DNA of 64,000 bases from Acidobacteriota bacterium (GTDB lineage: Bacteria > Acidobacteriota > Thermoanaerobaculia > Gp7-AA8). The notes under the pieces are model-generated. The model made no database searches. It saw only the letters and a list, made by a program, of their open reading frames with translations, and was not told the DNA's origin. Of the stretch, positions 28,283-36,702 are shown piece after piece; the stretch's first letter is position 1; each line of letters starts with the position of its first letter. Where the stretch lies: NCBI GenBank assembly GCA_016184115.1, contig JACPDH010000001.1:1-64000 (forward strand), read 5' to 3'. The translations under genes and the position numbers were made by a program.

Positions 28283-28761
28283 GTCGCGGATCCCAACCTG
28301 CGGATGTACCCAGTCGTCGAATGGTCCTTCGGGTCGCCAACGATTACGACTCGCCCCCCGTAGGCGTTCACCACGGCGGCCTCGGGAACGTTCTCGGGCG
28401 TGTAGTCGGTTCCCTTGCACTGAACGTCGGGTCTGAGCCGCTCGAGCAGCCGGGCAGGGCTTCGGTCTCTGAACACGGTGACGTAGTCGACCATGCGGAG
28501 CGACGCAATCATCTCGGCCCGCTCGTTCTCCGGCATCACGGGGCGCCCTTCCCCCTTCAGCTCGCGTACGGAATCATCGCTGTTGATCGCTACGATGAGC
28601 ACGTCTCCCGCGTCGGCCGATCCTGCGAGATAGCGGATGTGCCCGACATGGAGGATGTCGAAGCAGCCATTCGCGAACGCAATCGTACGCCCCGCGGCTC
28701 GATCACGCTCGATCGCAGCCGCGAGGTCGTCTTCCGTGAGAATGGCGGCGGGCTCTTTCAT
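28279..28761 (-). CDS. hldC: Heptose-1-phosphate adenylyltransferase (HldE C-terminal type)
   Basis: 160 residues, stand-alone. ANGCFDILHVGHIRYL is the nucleotidyltransferase HxGH site; NSDDSVRELKGEGRPVMPE and KGTDYTPENVPE are typical of RfaE domain II. It makes ADP-D-glycero-beta-D-manno-heptose from heptose-1-phosphate. It overlaps the kinase gene upstream by ATGA and the glycosyltransferase downstream by GTGA, so translation is probably coupled. In enterobacteria this activity is fused to the kinase as HldE; here it is split. Confidence 0.88.
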   Translation of the reverse strand: MKEPAAILTEDDLAAAIERDRAAGRTIAFANGCFDILHVGHIRYLAGSADAGDVLIVAINSDDSVRELKGEGRPVMPENERAEMIASLRMVDYVTVFRDRSPARLLERLRPDVQCKGTDYTPENVPEAAVVNAYGGRVVIVGDPKDHSTTGYIRRLGSAT

Positions 28762-29789
28762 GGGACCGATTCAAGATCGAGCTCTTCGTCCCGCTCGATC
28801 GCGTGCCGGAGCTCTTCGTTGCTCACCGTCGCCGTGCCCATCTTCATTACGACGATGCCGCCGCAGTAGTTCGCGAGCTTTGCGGCCTCCGGGAACGTCG
28901 CTCCGGCGGCGAGCGCCAGTGTGAAGGCGGCGATGACCGTATCGCCCGCACCGGTCACGTCGGCAACCTGGTCGGTCCCCCAGACGGGAATCGAGAGGAC
29001 GTGATCGCTCCCCTTTTCGTAGAGCGCCATGCCGCGACTCCCTCGGGTGATCAGGACCGCCTCGGAGTCGAGCGCCTGCTGGATCGACTGCGCCGCGAAC
29101 ATGATCGCGTCGTCGTCCTCACTCGACTGCAATGCGACTCCCGCGGTCGCGGCCGCTTCCTCCTCGTTAGGCGTCGCCGCCGTCACGTCGGGGTAGCGAA
29201 GCAGGTCGTAACGCGAGTCGAGCGTCACCGGTTTGCCGCGCGAGAAGCCGGTCAGGTTCGCGACGAGCGATTGCGTGACCGCGCCATACCCGTAGTCCGA
29301 GATCAACGCAGCCTGGGCCATCGCAATCTGGTCCCGAAGGATCGACGAGAACCGATCCGTCTCGGCCTCGTTCAACTCGACGACATCCTCGACGTCGTAA
29401 CGCACGATCTGCTGCATCGACGAGTGTGGCATGCCTCCCAGCACGCGCGTCTTCGTCGGTGTCCGGTAACGGTCGAGCCGCATGATTGCGCCGCACTCCA
29501 CACCCTTGCCCGCGAGCGTCTCGAGCAGTGCATTCCCTTCCCGGTCGTTACCAACGACCGAGACGGGCATCGGAAGCCCTCCGAGCGTCAGGATGTTGTG
29601 AATGGCGTTTCCACCGCCTCCGAGAAGCATGTCCTCGCGGGCCTGCCGGAGAATGAGGACCGGCGCTTCGCGAGAGATTCGCTTCGGGTTTCCGTAGATG
29701 AAGCGGTCGGCGACGAGATCGCCGTAGACGACGACGAGGCGCCCCTTCATCGCTTCGGCAAGCTCGAGCAGACGATTCCGGTAGAACAT
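28758..29789 (-). CDS. hldA: Heptose-7-phosphate kinase (HldE N-terminal/HldA type)
   Basis: 343 residues from the ATG at 29789, preferred because an earlier ATG at 29822 would touch the divergent neighbour's start. PfkB-family sugar kinase: DLVADRFIYG, REAPVLILRQ, LGGGGNAIHNILTLGG and the anion hole/catalytic motif DVTGAGDTVIAAF. It phosphorylates heptose-7-phosphate at C1 for ADP-heptose synthesis. A phosphatase (gmhB) and the isomerase (gmhA) are not in view. Confidence 0.88.
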   Translation of the reverse strand: MFYRNRLLELAEAMKGRLVVVYGDLVADRFIYGNPKRISREAPVLILRQAREDMLLGGGGNAIHNILTLGGLPMPVSVVGNDREGNALLETLAGKGVECGAIMRLDRYRTPTKTRVLGGMPHSSMQQIVRYDVEDVVELNEAETDRFSSILRDQIAMAQAALISDYGYGAVTQSLVANLTGFSRGKPVTLDSRYDLLRYPDVTAATPNEEEAAATAGVALQSSEDDDAIMFAAQSIQQALDSEAVLITRGSRGMALYEKGSDHVLSIPVWGTDQVADVTGAGDTVIAAFTLALAAGATFPEAAKLANYCGGIVVMKMGTATVSNEELRHAIERDEELDLESVP

Positions 29790-29820
29790 CAGCGACAGAG
29801 AGTATCGCGAGAACCTGCGC

Positions 29821-30015
29821 ATGGAAACAACCCCGAAACGCCCCGACGACTCCCTTGCCGTCGAAGGAGAAGACTTCTACCGGGAAGGACCGTACATGGT
29901 CTTCACCGAGGCGTATCTGCGCCGCCGCGGCTACTGCTGCGAGTCGGGCTGCCGGCATTGCCCGTGGAAGGGTGAAGCTAGTCCTGGGTCCTCAGTCCTA
30001 AGTCCTCAGTCCTGA
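29821..30015 (+). CDS. DUF5522-like small protein, 64 aa
   Basis: A short Cys-rich protein: the core from DSLAVEGEDFYREGPYMVFTE through RRGYCCESGCRHCPW matches the DUF5522 family as I recall it, with four cysteines and a Trp-rich end. The last dozen or so residues (GSSVLSPQS) and the stop codon are encoded by heptad element E, so the array has supplied or replaced the native 3' end. It is divergent from hldA with about 31 bp between starts. Function unknown; metal binding is plausible. Confidence 0.75.
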   Translation: METTPKRPDDSLAVEGEDFYREGPYMVFTEAYLRRRGYCCESGCRHCPWKGEASPGSSVLSPQS

Positions 30016-30218
30016 GTCCTCAGTCCTAAGTCCTCAGTCCTCAGTCCTCAGTCCTAAGTCCTGAGTCCTAAGTGTTGAGTGTTGAGTCCTCTGTTCTATG
30101 TCTTGAGTCCTACGTGTTGAGCGCGTGCTCCCGGGCCTCGGTATCGGACACTCAGGGCTCACGACTCCCTACTCAGGACTGAGCACTCAGGATTCAGGAC
30201 TTAGGACTCAGGACTTCT
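29980..30218. repeat. Heptad-repeat element E (longest array)
   Basis: Left arm 29980-30119 is twenty consecutive 7-nt units, mostly AGTCCTC, AGTCCTG or AGTCCTA, with later variants (AGTGTTG, TGTTCTA). Right arm 30149-30218 is about ten units (CACTCAG, GACTCAG, GATTCAG, GACTTAG). GACTCAG is the reverse complement of CTGAGTC, a phase of AGTCCTG. The spacer is about 29 nt. The left arm contains the end of the DUF5522 gene; the right arm runs into the end of cheW. Confidence 0.92.
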
Positions 30219-30699
30219 TTCGAGCTCCCACCATTACCGCGTCCTGCAGGTAGTTCTGCTCTTCGGTCGTGAGAAGCGAGTCGATGTCGACCAACATGAA
30301 GACTTCGTCGTCAGAACGGACGACACCGAGGAAGAAGTCGCCGTGCATCCCCTTGACGATCTTCGGCGCGGGAAGGATTTCGTGTAGACCGATCGTGACG
30401 ATCCGGCGCACCTCATCGACCTTGAGCCCGATCAGCCCCGCCGGACTCTCCGTGATCAGTACGAGCGGATACTCCTCTTCTGCGGCCGTGCTGCCGGGAA
30501 AGAAGCGCCCGCGGAGATCGATCAGCGGAACGACTTCGTTGCGAAGGACGATGATTCCTTCGACGAAATCGGGTGCCTTGGGAACCGGTGTCGAGCCGCC
30601 GTAGGCGATGATCTGCCTCAGGATCATGATGTCGAGAACGAACGTCTCCGGCCCGACGCGGAAGGTGATCAGCCGGATCTGGGTGTTGTCGTCTGCCAT
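30208..30699 (-). CDS. cheW: CheW-like chemotaxis coupling protein
   Basis: 163 residues of one CheW domain: LITFRVGPETFVLDIMILRQII, VEGIIVLRNEVVPLIDLRGRF and GLIGLKVDEVRRIVTI follow the family pattern. It links chemoreceptors to a CheA kinase. It lies 41 bp after an MCP gene on the same strand, so the two probably work together; no cheA, cheR or cheB is present in the window. The 3' end runs into heptad element E. Confidence 0.9.
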   Translation of the reverse strand: MADDNTQIRLITFRVGPETFVLDIMILRQIIAYGGSTPVPKAPDFVEGIIVLRNEVVPLIDLRGRFFPGSTAAEEEYPLVLITESPAGLIGLKVDEVRRIVTIGLHEILPAPKIVKGMHGDFFLGVVRSDDEVFMLVDIDSLLTTEEQNYLQDAVMVGARKKS

Positions 30700-30740
30700 G
30701 TCGTCGGGCGGCCCCGGACGGGCGCGCGCTCCGCTCCGCG

Positions 30741-32834
30741 CTACGTCCTGATCCTGAACTTTCGCACTTCTTCGTCGAGCTCGCGAATCGCGTCGGCGAG
30801 AAGCGAGACGGTCTCGTTCATCTCACCTGCGGACCGCCGGTTGCTCTCGGCGATATCGCGCACCTGCTCCATCGTGTGGACGATCTTCTCGCTCTCCGAC
30901 GCCTGATCGGCCGTGACACCAAAGATCTCGTGGACCATGTCGATCATCCGTTCGGCAGCCTTCGAGATCATCACCGAGCCCGACTTCTGCTCGACGGTCG
31001 CCTGGCGCACATACTTCGTCACCTCGCGCATCTGTTCGACGGCTTTGAGGATGTGGTCGGAGCCGGTCGCCTGCTGGTTCGTTGCGGCGTTGATCTGCTT
31101 GACCATGTCCTGGACGCGTTCGATCGACTTCGCAACGGTCTCGCTCCCTTTTGCCTGCTCCTTCATCGCGCCCGCGATCTCGCGGCCCATCTGGAGCGAC
31201 TTCTGCGCGGAGTCGAGGATCCGATTGAGCGCCTTACCGGCGTCATTGGCGAGCATCACGCCCCCTTCGACGCTGCGAGCGCCCGCGGACATCGAATCGA
31301 GGGCGTTCTGCACTTCCTGCTGAACCGCGTGGATCAGAGAGCCGATCTCCTTCGTCGAGCTCGCCGTCCGCTCGGAAAGGTCGCGGATCTCTGCCGCGAC
31401 GACCGAGAAGCCCTTGCCGTGCTCGCCGGCCTGTGCGGCGAGAATCGACGCGTTCAATGCGAGGAGGTTCGTCTGTTCGGCAATGTCGTCGATGACGTTG
31501 AGGATCTTGCCGATCTCCGCCGATCGATCGCCGAGGCGCGCGACGACGCCGTTTGCGTCATGGACCGACTTGCGGATCTGTTCCATCCCTTCCATCGTCT
31601 CGCGCACCGCCTTCATCCCCGACTCGGCGGCCTCGGTGACGTTCATCGCCAGCTCGTGCGAGCGCGATGCGCTCCGCTCGACCTGGCCGATCGACGCACT
31701 CATCTCCACCATCGATGCCGACGTCTCCGTGACGAAGTTCTTGAGGAAATCAACGTTCTGGTCGACTTCCGTGATCGACGAGACCATTTCGTGCGTCGCC
31801 GATGCCGTCTCTTCGACCGATTCGAACAGCGTGTCGGTGTGGCGCGTAACCTCTTCCATCGAGGCGACCATCTCGAGAATGGAGGACGATGTTTCTTCCG
31901 ACGAAGCGGAGAGGGCCTCGACATTCTCCGAGATCTTGCGAATTCCACCGTTGAGCTTGTCGATCGACGCGTACGCCTCATCAAGCACGGTTCCCTGCTG
32001 CTCCACGCGGTCGATGACCGTCTGCGAGCGCGAGCTGACCGTGTCTGCGACCGACTTGAGCTTGCCCTGCGACTGGCGGATCTTCGCGAGCGTCTTCTCG
32101 AGATTTCCCGCCATCGTGTTGAACGACTGGCCGAGCACACCGACCTCATCGCGTGACGTGATCTCGGCGCGCCGCGTGAGATCTCCGCCGGCGACGAGCC
32201 CTGCCTGTTCGATGACCTGGAGGATTGGTGCGACCATCCGCTTTGCAACGAACGATGCCGCCAGCATCGCCATCGCGAGCACCGCTAACGCGACAATCAG
32301 GTTGATGAGACGCAGTTTGCTGAACGCCTTCGCCGCTTCGGAGTTGTTCACCACGAGACGGAAGCAGCCGCGCGGCTCCATGCCGGGAGTGATCTCGCGG
32401 CTCTCGTAAAACGGACGAAGGAAGATCTTGCCGCTCTTGCCGTTCCGCAGCGTGACGATCCGCGTCTCGGCGGCCTTCGGCACTTTGGCGTCGATGCCCG
32501 CGGGAAGCTTGGAGTCCTCGGTCGACGCGAGAATCGACCCATCGGTCGCGAGAAAGTCGGCGTACTCGACCGTCGGATTCTTCTCGAGGTCGGCGAGAAT
32601 CGACTTCAGATCGTCGACGAGCCCGAACGTGACGTAGTAGCCGGACGTCGAAGCAATCGTGTCGGCGATGCTCGCTCCCTGATGAGACGTCTGCTCGTCC
32701 ATCGTCCCACGGACCACGTAAAGCTGGAACGAAACGATCAGCACACTGATCAGCAGCGTGAGGATGAACGCGGAAAGGACGAACTTGGATCGAAGTCCGA
32801 AGCGGCGTTCCTGCAGGGCATTACCGGAAGCCAT
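30741..32834 (-). CDS. Methyl-accepting chemotaxis protein
   Basis: 697 residues. Helix 1 ([19 protein letters not shown], about 18-36), a periplasmic sensor (about 40-175), helix 2 ([20 protein letters not shown]), HAMP (about 205-255), and a long coiled-coil signalling domain. The hairpin tip reads [21 protein letters not shown] followed by [21 protein letters not shown]: Leu and Gln replace the usual Glu and Arg of NAAIEAARAGE. That subtype is common in some phyla. The gene is divergent from the FHA gene and precedes cheW. Confidence 0.9.
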   Translation of the reverse strand: MASGNALQERRFGLRSKFVLSAFILTLLISVLIVSFQLYVVRGTMDEQTSHQGASIADTIASTSGYYVTFGLVDDLKSILADLEKNPTVEYADFLATDGSILASTEDSKLPAGIDAKVPKAAETRIVTLRNGKSGKIFLRPFYESREITPGMEPRGCFRLVVNNSEAAKAFSKLRLINLIVALAVLAMAMLAASFVAKRMVAPILQVIEQAGLVAGGDLTRRAEITSRDEVGVLGQSFNTMAGNLEKTLAKIRQSQGKLKSVADTVSSRSQTVIDRVEQQGTVLDEAYASIDKLNGGIRKISENVEALSASSEETSSSILEMVASMEEVTRHTDTLFESVEETASATHEMVSSITEVDQNVDFLKNFVTETSASMVEMSASIGQVERSASRSHELAMNVTEAAESGMKAVRETMEGMEQIRKSVHDANGVVARLGDRSAEIGKILNVIDDIAEQTNLLALNASILAAQAGEHGKGFSVVAAEIRDLSERTASSTKEIGSLIHAVQQEVQNALDSMSAGARSVEGGVMLANDAGKALNRILDSAQKSLQMGREIAGAMKEQAKGSETVAKSIERVQDMVKQINAATNQQATGSDHILKAVEQMREVTKYVRQATVEQKSGSVMISKAAERMIDMVHEIFGVTADQASESEKIVHTMEQVRDIAESNRRSAGEMNETVSLLADAIRELDEEVRKFRIRT

Positions 32835-32934
32835 ACGAGCAACAAGTGTAATCGCGGCTCATGTGGGAATTCAACGAACGTGAATCGCCGGCAGCGTCGT
32901 CCCTGCGGTTCTTATCGGCCGCGCGACGCTCTGC

Positions 32935-32940
32935 TATCAT
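32935..32940 (+). promoter_or_regulatory. Putative -10 element placed for a leaderless FHA transcript
   Basis: TATCAT lies exactly 6 nt before the ATG at 32947, with no Shine-Dalgarno sequence. This is the same geometry as at 12569. The -35 (TTATCG region) is weak. Confidence 0.35.
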
Positions 32941-32946
32941 CCGCGC

Positions 32947-33915
32947 ATGCCTCGCATCCGCTGCCCGAAGTGCAGCCAGGCATACGACATTCCGCCTCAG
33001 ATCGCGGTGCAGCTCCCTACGTCGGTCGCCACGTGCGGATGCGGCGAATGGCTATGCGGCAACCGCGAGCGAATCCTCGCGCGCTTCGCTGTCGAAGGAA
33101 TCGTCCCTGAGATCGACCTCACGACGTACAAGATCGAGAGCTCCGCGCCTGCGTCGCGCGCAAAGACCGCCGACGACGAGGCGATCGACACCTCGGGCCC
33201 GAGGAGTGTGCGTGTGATCGCCCGTGGCGCCACCGAGTCGATCAACAGCATCTTCACGATCGATCGCGAGCCGCTCTGGATCGGGCGGCGCGCGTGCCAT
33301 GTCGAGATCGACGACGCCGAGCTCTCGATACGCCACTGCTCGATCGTCCGCCGGGGTGATCAGCTGCTCGTCCTCGACAATGACTCCCATACCGGCACAT
33401 TCCTAGACGGCGAGCCGATCAACGAAGGCGTTATCGGCGAAGGGACGCACCTGCTGCGCGTCGGCGCCGCCCTCGTCTGCATCGAGCCCACGTCGGAGCA
33501 AGGCATGGCCGTCGGCCAGCTTCAGCTCCGGGAGGACGACCTGCTCGAGGCTTCGCCGCAGTTGATGAAGAAGCTCCTCGAGCGCGCGGCGAAGGTCCAG
33601 GCGGCACAGTCCGCGTCGACCGCGAAGCGCCTGTTCATCGTCTGCACCGCTGGCCCGCTGAAGGGAGAGGAGTACGAAGTCGGCCCGCTCGGACTCGTCG
33701 TCGGACGCGAAGGCGACGTCCGTGTTCCCGACGAATTCCTCTCGCGCAAACACTTTTCCGTGACGTTCGACGAAGAGGGGGCGCTTCGCGTGCGCGATCT
33801 CGGGAGTCGCAACGGTACGTTCCTGAACACGCTGCCCGCGCGCAACACGAAGGCGCATCCCGGCGATCAGATCAAGGCGGGAGTGAACGAGTTTCGAGTC
33901 GAACAAAGGGAATGA
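32947..33915 (+). CDS. Double FHA-domain protein with N-terminal zinc-ribbon-like segment
   Basis: 322 residues. The N-terminus has CPKC (6-9) and CGC (30-32) plus Cys37, a likely zinc site resembling MJ0042-type ribbons. FHA domain 1 (about 92-165) has IGRRACHVEIDDAELSIRHC; here the usual Ser-x-x-His is S-I-R-H. FHA domain 2 (about 232-312) has VGREGDVRVPDEFLSRKHFS and SRNGTFLN, a complete phosphothreonine-binding pattern. No kinase or type VI secretion genes are adjacent, so partners are unknown. Cytoplasmic by sequence. Confidence 0.82.
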   Translation: MPRIRCPKCSQAYDIPPQIAVQLPTSVATCGCGEWLCGNRERILARFAVEGIVPEIDLTTYKIESSAPASRAKTADDEAIDTSGPRSVRVIARGATESINSIFTIDREPLWIGRRACHVEIDDAELSIRHCSIVRRGDQLLVLDNDSHTGTFLDGEPINEGVIGEGTHLLRVGAALVCIEPTSEQGMAVGQLQLREDDLLEASPQLMKKLLERAAKVQAAQSASTAKRLFIVCTAGPLKGEEYEVGPLGLVVGREGDVRVPDEFLSRKHFSVTFDEEGALRVRDLGSRNGTFLNTLPARNTKAHPGDQIKAGVNEFRVEQRE

Positions 33916-34113
33916 GGTAGATCGAGAATCAGGAGCAGAGCTCGCCGGTAAGTCGCCCATTTCACGAGCGACCGTGTGAACGGCGAAGCACGGCGCGATG
34001 AATGCGGCGGCGCCAGGCTCAGCGGCCATGCATTCCCTTTTTCAACTCTCGATTTTCAGTTTTCAAATTCCTCCAGCACTGGCCTACAATCATTGTTCTC
34101 CTTGGGGACTACG

Positions 34114-34980
34114 ATGAAGGCTCACGACCCTCAGGTCACGCGCGCTCTCGACGCCACCGCGAAGCTTCTCGGAAGGAAACTCGCGCTCGGCGGCGAAGAC
34201 GCGGAGACCGCATGGTCGGTCGTCTCGCGCCTCAAACCGGGTATTCCACGCGTTGGAATCCGCGACCTCGACAGGCGCCCCTTCGGCGAAGAAGAGCGCG
34301 ACTTCCTGAAGGAAGTTGCCGACCTGATGCTCAACGACATCGTCGCGAGCGACGAATCGCTCGCACTCGAGCAGCGTCTGCGCCTTCTCGAGAAGGAGAA
34401 TGTCGAACTGTCGATGAAGAACCGCGCGCTCGCCGAGCTCTCGTCGCGCGACGCCCTAACAGGACTCTTCAATCGCTGGTACGTCCTCGAGAAGATCGAG
34501 GCGGAGATGAACCGATGCCTGCGGCACGGCTCGCCGATGTCGCTGCTGATCCTCGATATCGACAACTTCCGCCGCATCAACGAGACGCACGGCCATGTCA
34601 CCGGGGATCAGGTCCTCCAGACTGTCGGCCGCATGCTTCGCGAAAGCTGCAGAATCTACGACATCCCGGGACGTTATGGCGGCGAGGAGTTCTGCCTGAT
34701 GCTCCCTGAGACGAGCGTCGAGAAAACAATGCAGGTCGCCGAGCGTCTGCGTCAGCGTGTCGCTGAGGCACACGTCGCGGCGGGCGACGGAATGCTCCGA
34801 ATCACTGCGTCGATTGGACTCGCCGGTCTCGAGAGCGTCCCCGATGAAGCAATCTTTGGCGCCACCGCGCTCGTCGAGCGTGCCGACCGTGCCCTCGGCA
34901 CCGCGAAGGACCGAGGCCGCAACCGCGTCGAGGCATGGTCGGCGGCGGTCGCTCCGAGGCCGTCCGACGTCGAAGCGTAA
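34114..34980 (+). CDS. Diguanylate cyclase (GGDEF domain)
   Basis: 288 residues from the ATG at 34114 (GGGG 8 nt upstream; TACAAT at about 34085 as possible -10). N-terminal part is soluble with a coiled coil (LALEQRLRLLEKENVELSM, about 88-106) and no recognised sensor. The GGDEF domain has DALTGLFNRWYV, the active site GGEEF (189-193) and an intact inhibitory I-site RIYD (180-183) five residues before it. It should make c-di-GMP with product inhibition. The PilB in this window has a putative c-di-GMP-binding N-terminus. The interval 33916-34113 contains only short, degenerate 7-nt-period sequence around 34041-34068. Confidence 0.9.
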   Translation: MKAHDPQVTRALDATAKLLGRKLALGGEDAETAWSVVSRLKPGIPRVGIRDLDRRPFGEEERDFLKEVADLMLNDIVASDESLALEQRLRLLEKENVELSMKNRALAELSSRDALTGLFNRWYVLEKIEAEMNRCLRHGSPMSLLILDIDNFRRINETHGHVTGDQVLQTVGRMLRESCRIYDIPGRYGGEEFCLMLPETSVEKTMQVAERLRQRVAEAHVAAGDGMLRITASIGLAGLESVPDEAIFGATALVERADRALGTAKDRGRNRVEAWSAAVAPRPSDVEA

Positions 34981-34999
34981 ACTTACGCCTCGTTTACGC
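34975..34999. promoter_or_regulatory. Candidate lexA operator
   Basis: GCGTAAACTTACGC (34975-34988) is a perfect palindrome overlapping the upstream stop codon, followed by a third half-site, GTTTACGC (34992-34999). It lies 67 nt before the lexA ATG. LexA commonly represses itself, but this is not a textbook SOS box. Confidence 0.35.
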
Positions 35000-35054
35000 T
35001 TTTTCGCTTGACTTCCGCCCCGTTACCGCCGATATTGACGTTCGGAGGCGGACG

Positions 35055-35660
35055 ATGACCTACCTCACCGAACGGCAGCGCGACATCCTGGCTTTCATCC
35101 GCAAGCACCAGCAGGAGCACGGCGTGGCGCCGACGCACAAAGAAATCTGCGAGGCGTTCGGCTTCTCGTCCTACGGCACGGTCTACAAGCATCTTTCGCT
35201 CCTCGAGAAGAAAGGGCTGATCCGGCGCGACTGGAACCAGAAGCGCGGAGTCGAGCTCGTCGAAGAAGAACGCGAAGAGCTCAAAGTCAAGGAACTACCG
35301 CTCTTCGGAAACATTGCAGCAGGCCTCCCGCTCGAGGTCGACCAGGCCGACGAGATGATCGTCGTACCTGAGGCGCTGACCTCACGCGGACGCAACTTCG
35401 TTCTGAAGGTCAAAGGCGATTCGATGATCGACGACGGGATTCTCGACGGCGACTACGTGATCGTGGAGCAACTTGATCGCGCGTCGAACGGAGAAGTCGT
35501 CGTCGCGATGGTCGCAGGCGAGGTGACCCTCAAACGCTTCTACAAGGAAGGCGAGCGGGTGCGCCTGCAGCCTGCAAACGAGACGATGGCGCCGATTTTC
35601 GCGCACACGCGCGACGTGACGATACAGGGCGTCGTCGTCGGCCTGATGCGTCGGTTCTGA
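35055..35660 (+). CDS. lexA: SOS repressor LexA
   Basis: 201 residues from the ATG at 35055 (GGAGG about 8 nt upstream). N-terminal winged helix (MTYLTERQRDILAFIRKHQQ, recognition segment SSYGTVYKHLSLLEKKGLI), then the S24 latent protease with self-cleavage bond A89-G90 in NIAAGLPLE, nucleophile Ser123 (GDSMIDDGI) and Lys160 (EVTLKRF). It represses DNA-damage genes until RecA filaments promote its cleavage. The next gene, an XRE regulator, follows after 26 bp and is probably co-transcribed. Confidence 0.95.
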   Translation: MTYLTERQRDILAFIRKHQQEHGVAPTHKEICEAFGFSSYGTVYKHLSLLEKKGLIRRDWNQKRGVELVEEEREELKVKELPLFGNIAAGLPLEVDQADEMIVVPEALTSRGRNFVLKVKGDSMIDDGILDGDYVIVEQLDRASNGEVVVAMVAGEVTLKRFYKEGERVRLQPANETMAPIFAHTRDVTIQGVVVGLMRRF

Positions 35661-35686
35661 GCGCGTAACGAGAGAGGAGATCGGTC

Positions 35687-36124
35687 ATGTTTGAATCCAC
35701 AGGTGTCGACATCGTACTGAGACTTCGTGAGCTCCGCCGGTCCCTCGGATTGCAGCAGAAGGACGTTGCGCTGCTCTCCGGCATCGGCGAGAAGAGCATC
35801 AGCTCGTTTGAAACGGGTGCGCGCGTCGATTCGATGAAGGTCGGCCAGCTTCGCCGGCTGCTCCGCGTCTACGGCGTGACCGAGAGCGAGTTCTTCGGCG
35901 AAGACCTGGAGGCGCTTCTCGGATTCGACGACGTGCAGGGAAACCCCGAGGGCGCATTCACGATCTGGCGACAGATGCGCGAGCTCCCCGAACCGCTGCG
36001 GAATGGTCTACTCGAGAAGTTCCGGTTGATGGTCGAAACTGCCTGCGACGTGCACTCGATGTCGCAGCCACTCCCCTACGAAGCTCCGCGGAACGACTGG
36101 GAGCTATTGAACTCACGGAACTGA
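35687..36124 (+). CDS. XRE-family transcriptional regulator
   Basis: 145 residues. The HTH_3 domain occupies residues 10-66: LRELRRSLGLQQKDVALLSGI followed by EKSISSFETGARVDSMKVGQL. The C-terminal 80 residues are helical and unrecognised; there is no peptidase or sensory motif. AGAGGAG lies about 7 nt before the ATG. The 26-bp spacing to lexA suggests a bicistronic unit, so expression may rise with the SOS response. Confidence 0.85.
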   Translation: MFESTGVDIVLRLRELRRSLGLQQKDVALLSGIGEKSISSFETGARVDSMKVGQLRRLLRVYGVTESEFFGEDLEALLGFDDVQGNPEGAFTIWRQMRELPEPLRNGLLEKFRLMVETACDVHSMSQPLPYEAPRNDWELLNSRN

Positions 36125-36261
36125 TCTTCGGGTTGCGGCCAGCCACCGATTGAATCCGCCCTCAGTTGAGACCGGGGCCTAGAGTTAGGACACTTCAAGC
36201 CTGTTGGGCCCTAGCGGCGAGAGGTCGTTGTCGATAGCGGCGGAGCGTTCGGGCATCAACG

Positions 36262-36327
36262 GGCCGAAGATACAATCTTCGGCCACCACCGGAAAGCGCG
36301 TGGTGGCCGAAGTTTTCAACTTCGGCC
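36262..36327. other. Mutually exclusive hairpin set
   Basis: Hairpin 1: GGCCGAAGAT (36262-36271) with ATCTTCGGCC (36275-36284). Hairpin 3: GGCCGAAGTT (36305-36314) with AACTTCGGCC (36318-36327). The inner arms can instead pair with each other: CTTCGGCCACCAC (36277-36289) with GTGGTGGCCGAAG (36300-36312), 13 bp, loop 10 nt. All three stems are perfect. Two folds therefore compete, as in attenuators or REP-like dimers. Confidence 0.85.
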
Positions 36328-36659
36328 AAGCGACGTTCTCTTCAGAATCGTGCGCGATTCCCAAACTCCATGCCCCCGGCTGAAGCCGGGGCCCACTTTG
36401 CTTCGGCGCTGCGCGCCGGAGAGTTGGCGACCAGGACCCGAGTGGCGCGGCCTCGCGTGGTTGTTGTTGGAAGAGGGGCAGAGCGCCACGCGGTGCCGGC
36501 CTCCTGAGACGAACGGGCGTCGCACCGCGTCGTCACCGTGAGTCAGTTCGTGTCGAGCGCGGCCGGCTCTCCTTGCCCTCACTCAACGCCACCGCGAACG
36601 CTGCCGAGCCTCGCGGACGCGGCAGCCTGCTCCTCGCCTCTCGCGTTTCGCTTCTGTCC

Positions 36660-36694
36660 CGGATTCCGCATTCCGCGCTCCGTATTCCGCACTG
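36660..36694. repeat. Heptad-repeat arm (element F, one-sided)
   Basis: Five 7-nt units, CGGATTC, CGCATTC, CGCGCTC, CGTATTC, CGCACTG, of the same type as the right arm of element C. I see no complementary arm nearby. It lies just past the end of the gene whose stop is at 36703. Confidence 0.7.
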
Positions 36695-36702
36695 CGCCGC
36701 TC

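Larger units (their letters stand above)
36125..36702. other. 578-bp intergenic region rich in palindromes
   Basis: No credible gene. It holds the alternating hairpin set at 36262-36327, a CCCCGGCT-GA-AGCCGGGG hairpin at 36374-36391, a CGGCGC-TGC-GCGCCG hairpin at 36404-36418, a CTGCCG/CGGCAG pair near 36601-36625 and a one-sided heptad arm at 36660-36694. It separates the lexA-xre unit from the convergent end of the hydrolase/TPR genes. Confidence 0.8.

Noticed and set aside
29980-30218. CRISPR-like appearance of the heptad array
   Set aside because: Units are 7 nt with no spacers of constant length and no cas genes; repeats are contiguous.
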